From the NCBI GenBank assembly GCA_029052615.1, contig JAIDIR010000242.1, forward strand, positions 1 to 6,676: a DNA stretch of 6,676 nt, in the 5' to 3' direction. Source of the stretch: Clostridia bacterium (GTDB lineage: Bacteria > Bacillota > Clostridia > Christensenellales > Borkfalkiaceae). A program made the position numbers and the translations under genes. The notes under the pieces were generated by a model, which was given only the letters and a program-made list of their open reading frames with translations, ran no database searches and had not been told where the DNA came from. This document shows positions 1 to 6,676 of this stretch, piece after piece (the first letter of the stretch is position 1; each line of letters opens with the position of its first letter).

Positions 1-2387
1 GCAATACCGTTTTCTATACCTCGATAAGGGGCGCGGGCATAACCTGCACCGATGCAAAGACGGTGGACGGCGACGAAAACACTCACCGCTATACTCTCTT
101 CCAGATAGGCGAGGACCAGACCGTTTCCTACCGTCAGAACCTTGCTTACGAGTGTAAGACGGGCAGCAAGAACTACGACGGAAATTATACCAGCACGGAC
201 GTTGCGGACCATACTTTTTCCATGGAGCTGTCGTTCGAAAATACTTCGTTCAAGAAATTCATAATCAAATTCCAGTCCCAGCAATACGTTCTCACCGAGG
301 ACAAGAAGAGCGAAAATTATCTTATCTTCACCCCTGCGGAGGACGGCAAGGTTAAAATAAGCGTTGCGCAGTCGCTTGAAGAGAAGGACGGAAAGATAGA
401 GGAAGAGGTAGTTGACGGTACGTTTACTGCAACCGAAAGAATTAAAATAAGCTTCGCCGCATACGACGGCGGTGATTATCCCCTTGAAATAAACGGCGCG
501 CCCGCAACTACGGCGGAAGGCGGCAAGGTGTGCTTCAAGAACGTTTATCAGCACTTTGCAACCTACGTTTCGTCGGGCGATACAGCCGTAACCCCCCTGA
601 CCTTCAGTGCGGAATTCGAGGAGAACGCGGCGGAAAAGAGCGCGGAAATGGTGCTTTACGATATCAACGGACAGTCGTTCGAAATGCACAAGCAGGGCGA
701 CGACTACAAGGTAAAGGACACCGCGGCGCCCGTTATCTGCTTCAGCGAAACGCCTTCCTATCTCGAATACGGCAAGGCGATAGGTCTTAAATTCAGGGTA
801 ATCGACGTGCTTGCATCGTCGCCCCGCTACACGGCTAATTACTACGTTTTAAGCGGCAAGCAATACGCTTCCGATAAATTTATCTACGACAAAATCGAAT
901 ACACCGACGAGGACAAGAGCGATTCTTCCGAGGGCGAAGAGGGCGAGAATAAGGAAGAGGACAAGGACGCGGTTGAAAAGGTCAATCCCTTCATTCAGAT
1001 ATCTTCTTCCGACTCGAGCAAAATAAGAATTATAAGGGATTCCAACACGTTCATTCCCTCCAACCTTCTTGAAGAGGGCAACGTTTACGGACTGGTTAAG
1101 CTCTATTACGAAATTTCGGACGTTTCGGGCTCCAGCGCTCAGAAGGACGTAGTGTTCGTAGACTGGTATGCAAAGAGCGAAGCGCTCGTCAACATCTACG
1201 AGGTCAAGAACGCGGAAGGTACTTCCAATTTCCTTAAGCTTATCGACGACAAGCCCGGCGTTACCTTTGCGGGCGAAAACGACGTCGACGAAGGTAATTA
1301 CAAGGATACCGTAAAGGCTTTCGAGCAAGCTTACCAGCAGAAAATCGACGAGGCTATTTCAAAGCTCGAGGACGGCAAGCTGTACGCCGGCGGCGGCAAG
1401 TTCTATCTTCCCGCAATCGAGTACGACTTTATCGACGACTATTTCAACTGCCGCGACTACAAATATTCGCTGTACTACAAGGGCAAGACGACGGGCTCCA
1501 ACACCTCGCTCGAACCCAACCAGCTGGCAATCGATTTAAGCGACGCGGACGTCACCTATAAGTTCAAGCTTTTCGTCACCGATTCCTTCGACAATCCTAT
1601 GAGATACCCGACGGACGAAAAGGACGAAAACGGCAATCCCGTGTGGAAAGAGATTACCACCGAGGACGTGTGGGACGAAGATTTTGAAAACCTGTTGCCG
1701 TCGTTCACCTTTGACGTTGCGTACAAGGAGGCGACCGCGGAGGACCCCGAAAACCTTTCGCTTGCCTACGTCGACACCACCTATAACGGCGTATCTTTCA
1801 ACATAAAGGGAGTAAGCGGCACTTACACCTCGCAGTACAATCTGTACGTCTTTGACAGAGGCGCGTTCTATACCGACACGGGCATAACCCTTGGCTATAA
1901 CGAGTTTAAGGAGGCTATCGGCAAGCTGTTTGCAAACGAGTTTGAAAATAACGGCGCCAAGCTTGAAAACACGCGCAAGTATTTCACTACGGTAAAAGCT
2001 GCTTCCGAGCTTCTGGAAACGGACGAAAATTACGACGACTTCAAGGCGCTCAACTGGAACGCGACTTCCATTTCGTTCACGCCGCAGTCGGTTGAAGATT
2101 TTTACGTGGTAGAGCTTACGATAACCGACAAGCGTTCGCAATTGCAGAGCAAGAATTACGCGACGGTTGCGGCTTCGGTGCAGACCACGCCGCTCAAGGG
2201 CGAAAGCGACTGGGTGGAGAACAACGTAACTTCCATAGTTCTTTTGTCGGTTGCGGGCGTGTGCCTGGTTGCGCTCGTCGTGCTTCTGATAATCAAGCCC
2301 AAGGATAAGGGCGATATCGACGCGGTTTATTCCGAGGTTGAGGAAAAGAGCGGCAATTCAAAGAAAAAGAGCAAAAAGAGCAAGTAA
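1..2387 (+). CDS. Large secreted/cell-surface protein with C-terminal membrane anchor (5' partial)
   Basis: The reading frame is open from the left edge (first full codon at base 3) to a TAA at 2385-2387, giving 794 visible residues. A GTG at 63 lies inside this open frame and is not a credible start, because there is no upstream stop and the protein simply continues leftward. The visible part is acidic, rich in Asp, Glu, Lys, Tyr and Thr, and has the alternating pattern of beta-sandwich extracellular domains. One probable Ig-like domain starts near residue 239 with DTAAPVICF. An acidic linker lies at bases 906-980. Near the C-terminus is a single hydrophobic segment (bases 2229-2294, TSIVLLSVAGVC onward, about 22 residues), followed by a 30-residue tail that begins KPKDKG and ends in a Lys/Ser cluster. 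That is a stop-transfer anchor with the bulk outside and the tail in the cytosol. A signal peptide is expected upstream of the window. No catalytic motif or LPXTG sorting signal is visible. The specific function is unknown; adhesion or glycan binding is only a guess. Confidence 0.85.
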   Translation, partial: NTVFYTSIRGAGITCTDAKTVDGDENTHRYTLFQIGEDQTVSYRQNLAYECKTGSKNYDGNYTSTDVADHTFSMELSFENTSFKKFIIKFQSQQYVLTEDKKSENYLIFTPAEDGKVKISVAQSLEEKDGKIEEEVVDGTFTATERIKISFAAYDGGDYPLEINGAPATTAEGGKVCFKNVYQHFATYVSSGDTAVTPLTFSAEFEENAAEKSAEMVLYDINGQSFEMHKQGDDYKVKDTAAPVICFSETPSYLEYGKAIGLKFRVIDVLASSPRYTANYYVLSGKQYASDKFIYDKIEYTDEDKSDSSEGEEGENKEEDKDAVEKVNPFIQISSSDSSKIRIIRDSNTFIPSNLLEEGNVYGLVKLYYEISDVSGSSAQKDVVFVDWYAKSEALVNIYEVKNAEGTSNFLKLIDDKPGVTFAGENDVDEGNYKDTVKAFEQAYQQKIDEAISKLEDGKLYAGGGKFYLPAIEYDFIDDYFNCRDYKYSLYYKGKTTGSNTSLEPNQLAIDLSDADVTYKFKLFVTDSFDNPMRYPTDEKDENGNPVWKEITTEDVWDEDFENLLPSFTFDVAYKEATAEDPENLSLAYVDTTYNGVSFNIKGVSGTYTSQYNLYVFDRGAFYTDTGITLGYNEFKEAIGKLFANEFENNGAKLENTRKYFTTVKAASELLETDENYDDFKALNWNATSISFTPQSVEDFYVVELTITDKRSQLQSKNYATVAASVQTTPLKGESDWVENNVTSIVLLSVAGVCLVALVVLLIIKPKDKGDIDAVYSEVEEKSGNSKKKSKKSK

Positions 2388-2412
2388 AACAATATAATAT
2401 AATAATGTATAT

Positions 2413-2447
2413 AGGGCTTCCGTGCGGTATGTGCAGAAGCCCTTTTT
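2413..2447 (+). terminator. Intrinsic terminator after the surface-protein gene
   Basis: AGGGCTTC (2413-2420) pairs with GAAGCCCT (2436-2443) in a perfect 8-bp stem. It is followed at once by a T run (2443-2447). The 15-base loop can close further through TGC (2423-2425) with GCA (2433-2435). It lies 25 bases after the stop codon, so it should end the upstream transcript before the next promoter. Confidence 0.88.
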
Positions 2448-2490
2448 CAATAGTCTGCTATTGTTAAGTTATGTCTTTTTATGTAAAGTA

Positions 2491-2519
2491 TTGACAAATT
2501 TCACACGTGGTGATATAAT
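2491..2519 (+). promoter_or_regulatory. SigA-type promoter for the GGDEF gene, consensus -35 and extended -10
   Basis: A consensus TTGACA (2491-2496) is separated by exactly 17 bases from a consensus TATAAT (2514-2519). The -10 box is preceded by TGA (2511-2513), giving an extended TGn -10 element. Transcription should begin near 2525, leaving a leader of about 50 bases before the ATG at 2577. The upstream gene's terminator ends 43 bases before the -35 box, so this is an independent promoter. By sequence it should be strong unless repressed. Confidence 0.9.
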
Positions 2520-2576
2520 TACGATGTATGAGCGGGGATTTTTTTATTTTCAGCCGTTCGAGAGGGAAAAACTTTT

Positions 2577-3689
2577 ATGGGTAAAGAATACTCTTTAAGT
2601 CATTTCGAATATTTCAAGGACAGGGATTTAAGCCATTCACTTGACACGTTAACGGGTATATTGAACAGAGAAGCGTTAATGGGCTACGTAAACTGGCTTA
2701 TCGAGAATAACAGAAAATTCTCGTTTTTCCTCGTGGACGTCGATAATTTCAAGAACGTCAACGATACCTACGGTCACCTGGTCGGCGATATAGTAATTTC
2801 GCAGATGGCGGCATACTTCGTAAAGATGTCGGGTAAGCAGGGCGTAGTTGCGCGTTACGGCGGCGACGAATTTATAATCCTTTGCGAGGACGTTTCCGAA
2901 TACAACGACGTCTGGAAAATAGGTCACGAAATAAATATGCGCATAGGCGGCATCGTCTTTGAAGGTATTCCCAACCTTGCGATAACCGTTTCTATGGGTA
3001 TTGCGCGTTTCCCGCTTGACGCTAATACTCCGCAAAAGCTTATGGAGACGGCGGATAAGGCGCTTTACCGCGCCAAGATGAAGGGCAGAAACTGCTTTAT
3101 TATTTACCTGCCCGAAAAGCACGCCAACATTTCTTTAAAGAAGGAGCGCGACAAGCAGCAGACGCAGATGCAGCTCACCTATACGCTGTTCGGCAATCTT
3201 ACGGCGTGCGGCGAGGATATTTCGCTTGCGATAAACACCGTTTTCAAGAGCTTTATTTCCTACTATATGTTCGACCATATCTGTCTGGAAACGCCCAAGA
3301 ACATAAACCACAGTATCGTGTTCACGCTGTCCTCGCAGAAGCAGTTCAAGCATATCCCTATCGAAATGATAGATTCGCTTATCAATTCGGCGGGCTATAT
3401 AAGTCTGAACAACGTGGAGGGACTGAACGAAGACTCCTACGGCGATATAATGAAGGAGTACGCAAAGCAGCAAATCAAGTCCACGCTTTACTGCAAGATT
3501 TCTTCCTACGGCGTAGATTACGGCTATATCCGCGTGGATACTTCCAACACGGCGCGCATCTGGCAGAACACCGAAATTGCAATGGTTATGACCGCGGCAA
3601 ACGTGATAGGACTTTTATTGCACTACCAGAAAAAGACGCTGGAGGATTTGCCTTTAGTCGTTCCCACGGAAGCGGGCAGTATAGAATAA
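2577..3689 (+). CDS. Cytosolic diguanylate cyclase-type protein: N-terminal GGDEF, C-terminal GAF-like domain
   Basis: The 370-residue product has a GGDEF domain at about residues 22-178. It shows LDTLTGILNR (22-31), LVDVDNFKNVNDTYGH (52-67, first metal Asp at 54), the intact RYGGDEF signature (93-99), SMGIA (139-143) and ADKALYRAKMKGRN (159-172). GGDEF enzymes make cyclic di-GMP from two GTP, so activity is expected but not proven. The inhibitory RxxD site would fall at residues 86-89, which read GKQG, so it is absent. Residues about 180-200 form a charged helical linker. About 200-355 look like a GAF-type sensor domain: a helix, strands, then a terminal helix after IRVD and W. That assignment comes from pattern only. 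There is no signal peptide, membrane segment or EAL domain. The start is supported by GAGAGGG (2560-2566) ten bases before the ATG, and by the GGDEF fold starting only about 20 residues later. The gene is monocistronic between its own promoter and terminator. Confidence 0.92.
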   Translation: MGKEYSLSHFEYFKDRDLSHSLDTLTGILNREALMGYVNWLIENNRKFSFFLVDVDNFKNVNDTYGHLVGDIVISQMAAYFVKMSGKQGVVARYGGDEFIILCEDVSEYNDVWKIGHEINMRIGGIVFEGIPNLAITVSMGIARFPLDANTPQKLMETADKALYRAKMKGRNCFIIYLPEKHANISLKKERDKQQTQMQLTYTLFGNLTACGEDISLAINTVFKSFISYYMFDHICLETPKNINHSIVFTLSSQKQFKHIPIEMIDSLINSAGYISLNNVEGLNEDSYGDIMKEYAKQQIKSTLYCKISSYGVDYGYIRVDTSNTARIWQNTEIAMVMTAANVIGLLLHYQKKTLEDLPLVVPTEAGSIE

Positions 3690-3708
3690 AAAGATATAAA
3701 TTTTCAAG

Positions 3709-3737
3709 GCGGTTGCGGCTTTTCGCAGCCGCTTTTT
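3709..3737 (+). terminator. Intrinsic terminator after the GGDEF gene
   Basis: GCGGTTGCG (3709-3717) pairs with CGCAGCCGC (3724-3732) in a 9-bp stem with one G-T wobble. The loop is six bases, followed by TTTTT (3733-3737). It begins 19 bases after the GGDEF stop codon and ends before the next promoter, separating the GGDEF unit from the topoisomerase operon. Confidence 0.92.
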
Positions 3738-3783
3738 CAGTGCGTTTAAAAATACCGTTAATACATAAATATTGTTATCGCGC

Positions 3784-3812
3784 TTGATTTTTTATACAAC
3801 ATATGGTATAAT
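3784..3812 (+). promoter_or_regulatory. SigA-type promoter for the parE-parC operon, extended -10
   Basis: TTGATT (3784-3789) lies 17 bases upstream of a consensus TATAAT (3807-3812). The -10 box is preceded by TGG (3804-3806), an extended TGn -10. The predicted transcript start is near 3819, about 46 bases before the ATG at 3865. The promoter falls inside the stretch that a TTG start at 3772 would have to encode, which argues strongly for the downstream ATG. Confidence 0.85.
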
Positions 3813-3822
3813 TGCATATAGT

Positions 3823-3836
3823 GGTAAATTTTTACC
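3823..3836 (+). promoter_or_regulatory. Perfect 14-bp palindrome at the predicted transcript start (candidate operator or leader hairpin)
   Basis: GGTAAA (3823-3828), two T bases, then TTTACC (3831-3836) form a perfect inverted repeat. It starts about 4 bases after the predicted transcript start of the topoisomerase operon. In RNA, with G3821-C3838 and U3822-G3837 added, it could also form a short weak hairpin. The position would suit a repressor binding site, but no known regulator motif is recognised, so a role is inference. Confidence 0.4.
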
Positions 3837-3864
3837 GCGCTACACTGACTATCGGGAAAAGGTT

Positions 3865-5943
3865 ATGGCAGAGAAGAGTTACAACGCGGACGATTTAAAA
3901 GTTTTAGAGGGGCTGGAAGCGGTGCGCGTGCGCCCGGGTATGTACATCGGGTCCACCGGCGTAAAGGGCTTGCACCACATTCTTTGGGAGATTGTGGACA
4001 ACGCCATCGACGAGGCGGCTAACGGCTACGCCGACGAAATTTCGGTTATTCTGCATGCAGACGGCTCGGCTTCGGTCGAGGACAACGGCAGAGGTATGCC
4101 CACGGATATAAACACCAAAACGGGTATGTCGGGCGTCGAACTCATTTTCACCAAGCTGCACGCGGGCGGCAAATTCGACAGCGGCAACTACGCATTTTCG
4201 GGCGGTCTGCACGGCGTGGGCGCTTCGGTTACAAACGCGCTTTCCAAATGGCTGAACGTTGAGGTGTACCGCAAGAACGTGTTCACTATGGGCTTCACCT
4301 CGACTTACGACAGCAAGCAGAAAAAATGGCTGTGCGGAATACCCACCTCGCCGCTCACCAACACGGGCAAAAAGGCGGATAAGAAGGGAACGCTCGTCAG
4401 GTTTATGCCCGACGAAGAGGTTTTCGAAACGGTGGAGTGGAATTACGAAACGGTTGCAAAGCGCCTTAAAGAGCTTGCCTTTTTAAACAAGGGCGTAAAG
4501 ATAAATTTCCGCGACGAGCGCCAGCACTATAAAATCGAAACCGAAACCTCGGACGACGGCGAGGAGGTGGAAACCAAAATCGCCCTGCCTCCGCGCGAGC
4601 CGCTCACCTTCAAGTTTGACGGGGGACTTGTCGACTTCGTCAAGTACTTAAACGACGGCACTACGGTGCTGTACGCGCAGCCTTTGTACTATTCGGCAAT
4701 CAAGGATATACAGGTCAAGGGCGCGCCCGCGGGCAAAATCAAAATCGAGTTTGCGCTTGCGCACACCAAGAACGACGACGAAAGTTTATATTCTTTCGTC
4801 AACAATATATCCACCGTTGAGGGCGGCTATCACGAGGTCGGCTTCCGCAACGGTCTTTTAAAGGCGGTAAACGATTACGCGCGTTCGTCGGGCGTGCTGA
4901 AAGCCAAGGACCCCGCGTTCGTCGTGGACGATATAAGGGAGGGTCTGACCGCCGTTTTGACCGTGCAGATGAACAACGTGGAGTTCGAGGGGCAGACCAA
5001 GACAAAGCTTGGCAACCCCGAAGCAAAAGCCCCCGTCGAAAAGGCGGTAATAGAGGGGCTTACGCAGCTTATGAATACGCGCGGCAACAAGACGGTTTTC
5101 GACGAAATCGCAAAGAAAGCCAAGTTTGCCGCGGACGACAGAATTAAGCACCGCGCCGAAAGGGACGTTGCCAAGGCGGCGAGCGAAAACGACGGGCTTA
5201 ACCTAATCGGCAAGCTTGCGCCCTGCTCTGGCAAGAACCCCGATATGAACGAGCTGTTCATAGTCGAGGGCGACTCTGCGGGCGGCACGGCAAAGCAGGC
5301 AAGGGTAAGACAGTTCCAGTCCATTCTGCCTTTGAGGGGCAAGCCCTTGAACGTGCAGAAAAAGACGGCTTTACAGGCGTTGCAGAACGAGGAAATAAAG
5401 ACGCTGGTATCTGCGATAGGCGCGGGCTTCAACCGCTCCTTCGAGGTGGATAAGACCAGATACAAAAAGGTTATAATTCTTTCGGATGCAGACCAGGACG
5501 GTATGCATATCCGCTGCATACTTTTGACGTTCTTCTTTAAATATATGCGCGATTTGGTTGCGGCGGGCTACGTCTACATAGGTATGCCGCCCCTGTACAA
5601 GGTGTACAAAAAGGACGTGGTGGAGTACGCATACGACGACAAGGAGCTGGACGAAAAGATTAAAAAGGTGGGCAAGGGCTATTCGCTTCAGCGCTATAAA
5701 GGTTTGGGCGAAATGTCCGCCGAACAGCTTTGGGAAACGACTATGAACCCCGCGACGCGCAATCTTATACAGGTCACGCTTGAAGATATTTCGCAGGCGG
5801 CGGAAATGATAGAAATGCTGATGGGCGACAAGGTTGAGGGCAGAAAACAGTTCCTCAACGAAAACGCCGACTTCAACAAGGTGGACGGCTTTATCGAAAA
5901 GGTAAACGTCGTCAAGCAGAATACGGGCGCGGAAGAGGTATAA
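3865..5943 (+). CDS. parE: Type IIA DNA topoisomerase B subunit, probably topoisomerase IV subunit B
   Basis: The 692-residue product is the ATPase/TOPRIM subunit that drives strand passage together with the downstream A subunit. The GHKL ATPase domain shows RPGMYIGST (23-31), EIVDNAIDE (42-50, catalytic Glu42 and Mg-binding Asn46), EDNGRGMP (72-79) and GGLHGVG (113-119). The transducer domain ends with FEGQTKTKLG (374-383), with the switch Lys at 379. The TOPRIM domain has EGDSAGG (468-474), PLRGK and DADQD (541-545). The C-terminal motif QRYKGLGEM begins at 609. All catalytic residues are present. Length is slightly above the roughly 640-655 of Bacillus homologues, partly from an acidic loop at 225-238, and the large enterobacterial GyrB insert is absent. 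ParE is preferred over GyrB because of the VLEGLEAVR N-terminus, the topoisomerase IV-like partner gene and no recF-type neighbour, but GyrB is not excluded. The ATG at 3865 is chosen because the earlier TTG at 3772 lies upstream of the promoter. The ribosome binding site (GGGAAAAGG, 3854-3862) is weak or closely spaced. Confidence 0.95.
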   Translation: MAEKSYNADDLKVLEGLEAVRVRPGMYIGSTGVKGLHHILWEIVDNAIDEAANGYADEISVILHADGSASVEDNGRGMPTDINTKTGMSGVELIFTKLHAGGKFDSGNYAFSGGLHGVGASVTNALSKWLNVEVYRKNVFTMGFTSTYDSKQKKWLCGIPTSPLTNTGKKADKKGTLVRFMPDEEVFETVEWNYETVAKRLKELAFLNKGVKINFRDERQHYKIETETSDDGEEVETKIALPPREPLTFKFDGGLVDFVKYLNDGTTVLYAQPLYYSAIKDIQVKGAPAGKIKIEFALAHTKNDDESLYSFVNNISTVEGGYHEVGFRNGLLKAVNDYARSSGVLKAKDPAFVVDDIREGLTAVLTVQMNNVEFEGQTKTKLGNPEAKAPVEKAVIEGLTQLMNTRGNKTVFDEIAKKAKFAADDRIKHRAERDVAKAASENDGLNLIGKLAPCSGKNPDMNELFIVEGDSAGGTAKQARVRQFQSILPLRGKPLNVQKKTALQALQNEEIKTLVSAIGAGFNRSFEVDKTRYKKVIILSDADQDGMHIRCILLTFFFKYMRDLVAAGYVYIGMPPLYKVYKKDVVEYAYDDKELDEKIKKVGKGYSLQRYKGLGEMSAEQLWETTMNPATRNLIQVTLEDISQAAEMIEMLMGDKVEGRKQFLNENADFNKVDGFIEKVNVVKQNTGAEEV

Positions 5944-5949
5944 GGTACT

Positions 5950-6676
5950 ATGGCTAAGAAAAGGGACGATAACTTCCAGACTTTTATTCCGCAGGGCAAG
6001 GTGTTCACCACTCCGCTTGAGGAGGTAATGCCGCAGTCAATGCTGCCGTACGCGGAGTTCGTCATACTCGACAGAGCGCTGCCGCGCGTGGAGGACGGAC
6101 TTAAACCCGTCCAGAGGCGCATACTCTACACCATGGCGGAAATGGGGCTTACCCCCGACAAGCCGCACAAAAAGTCGGCGCGTATCGTCGGCGACTGCAT
6201 GGGTAAATACCACCCGCACGGCGACAGCTCGGTTTACGACGCAATGGTAAGAATGGCGCAGGACTTCAATATGCGCCTGACGCTCGTCAACGGTCACGGC
6301 AACTTCGGTTCGGTGGACGGCGACCCCGCCGCAGCTATGAGGTATACCGAGGCAAGGTTACAGCCGCTCGCGCTCGAGCTTTTAAAGGATATCGACAAGG
6401 AAACGGTGCCCTTTTCGTTCAACTTCGACGACAGCCTGCTGGAACCCGATATTCTGCCGGGCAGATACCCCAACCTTTTAGTAAACGGCGCAAACGGCAT
6501 AGCCGTAGGACTTGCGACCAACATTCCCACGCACAACCTTTCGGAAGTCATTGACGGCGTGTGCGCGTACATAGATAATCCCCGCATATCGCTGAGCGAA
6601 ATGATGAAGATAATCCCCGGCCCCGACTTTTCGACGGGCGGCTTCATCATCGAAAACGAGCTTAAGCAGGCTTACG
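5950..6676 (+). CDS. parC: Type IIA DNA topoisomerase A subunit, probably topoisomerase IV subunit A (3' partial)
   Basis: The frame stays open to the right edge, giving 242 residues of the DNA breakage-reunion domain. It shows RALPRVEDGLKPVQRRILY (42-60), KKSAR (74-78), the helix motif GKYHPHGDSSVYDAMVRMAQ (85-104), GNFGSVDGDPAAAMRYTEARL (from 117) with catalytic Arg131 and Tyr132, and PNLLVNGANGIAVGLATNIP further on. The enzyme cuts and rejoins duplex DNA through the tyrosine. Ser93, Ser94 and Asp97 occupy the quinolone-contact positions and look unmutated. The form VEDGLKPVQRR with YHPHGDSSVYDAM resembles Firmicutes GrlA/ParC more than GyrA. The C-terminal domain, where a gyrase box would settle the question, is outside the window. 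The N-terminus carries about 20 charged residues before the conserved core. It starts six bases after the parE stop. GGAAGAGG (5931-5938) and AAGG (5942-5945) can serve as ribosome binding sites, so the two genes are likely cotranscribed and translationally coupled. Confidence 0.93.
   Translation, partial: MAKKRDDNFQTFIPQGKVFTTPLEEVMPQSMLPYAEFVILDRALPRVEDGLKPVQRRILYTMAEMGLTPDKPHKKSARIVGDCMGKYHPHGDSSVYDAMVRMAQDFNMRLTLVNGHGNFGSVDGDPAAAMRYTEARLQPLALELLKDIDKETVPFSFNFDDSLLEPDILPGRYPNLLVNGANGIAVGLATNIPTHNLSEVIDGVCAYIDNPRISLSEMMKIIPGPDFSTGGFIIENELKQAY

Noticed and set aside
63..65. GTG as a start codon for the first gene
   Set aside because: The same frame is open to the left edge without a stop, and the sequence before GTG reads as ordinary protein of the same composition. 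The gene is truncated by the window.
849..2141. Long antisense open frames opposite the surface-protein gene (849-1328 and 1536-2141)
   Set aside because: They mirror the codon bias of the sense gene, give no recognisable motifs, and have no promoter or ribosome binding site of their own.
2393..2403. Overlapping TATAAT boxes just after the surface-protein stop codon
   Set aside because: No suitable -35 lies 16-18 bases upstream, and any transcript would run straight into the terminator at 2413-2447. This is AT-rich filler.
2520..2576. A U-rich leader (T run at 2539-2545 and 2547-2550) that might be an attenuator or riboswitch before the GGDEF gene
   Set aside because: No stable stem precedes the T run within the predicted transcript, and the leader of about 50 bases is too short for a known cyclic di-GMP riboswitch with its expression platform.
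3206..3787. A 193-codon + strand open frame overlapping the end of the GGDEF gene
   Set aside because: It is out of frame with a clear domain-bearing gene, runs through that gene's terminator, and its product is Arg/Tyr-rich with no recognisable fold.
3772..3864. A 31-codon upstream extension of the parE-like gene beginning with TTG
   Set aside because: The extension contains the operon's -35 and -10 boxes and lies mostly upstream of the predicted transcript start. Homologues begin close to the ATG at 3865.
4799..6650. Antisense open frames opposite the parE- and parC-like genes
   Set aside because: The sense strand encodes highly conserved topoisomerase motifs throughout. The antisense products are Arg/Ser/Leu-rich without domain features.

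Overview
The window holds four protein genes, all on the + strand, in three separate transcription units. In order they are: the 3' end of a large cell-surface protein gene, a cytosolic GGDEF (diguanylate cyclase-type) gene, and a two-gene operon for a type IIA topoisomerase (B subunit, then the start of the A subunit). Both intergenic gaps (189 and 175 bases) are compact. Each carries a hairpin-plus-T-run terminator for the upstream gene and a housekeeping-type promoter for the downstream gene.

Organism: the sequence suggests a Gram-positive-type bacterium of the Bacillota, most likely an uncultured gut-type Clostridia (a Christensenellales-like lineage is my best guess, inferred from style rather than from a marker gene). 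Reasons are SigA-type promoters with TGn-extended -10 boxes, short U-tailed terminators, purine-rich ribosome binding sites, an adjacent parE-parC pair resembling the Firmicutes topoisomerase IV genes, and a large acidic exoprotein held by a C-terminal membrane segment with a Lys/Ser-rich tail. The genetic code is standard.

Layout: 1-2387 is the 3' part of the exoprotein gene, with its 5' end outside the window. 2413-2447 is its terminator. 2491-2519 is a near-perfect promoter. 2577-3689 is the GGDEF/GAF-like gene and 3709-3737 its terminator. 3784-3812 is the topoisomerase promoter, followed by a perfect palindrome at 3823-3836. 3865-5943 is the parE-like gene, and 5950 to the window end is the 5' third or so of the parC-like gene.

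Functionally only the last two genes clearly work together, as subunits of one ATP-driven DNA strand-passage enzyme. The GGDEF gene has its own promoter and terminator, so its position next to parE need not mean a shared function. I see no mobile element, CRISPR array, tRNA or rRNA, and no convincing new biological system. The most checkable oddities are the GGDEF-first domain order without an inhibitory site, and the palindromes placed inside or just after the two promoters.
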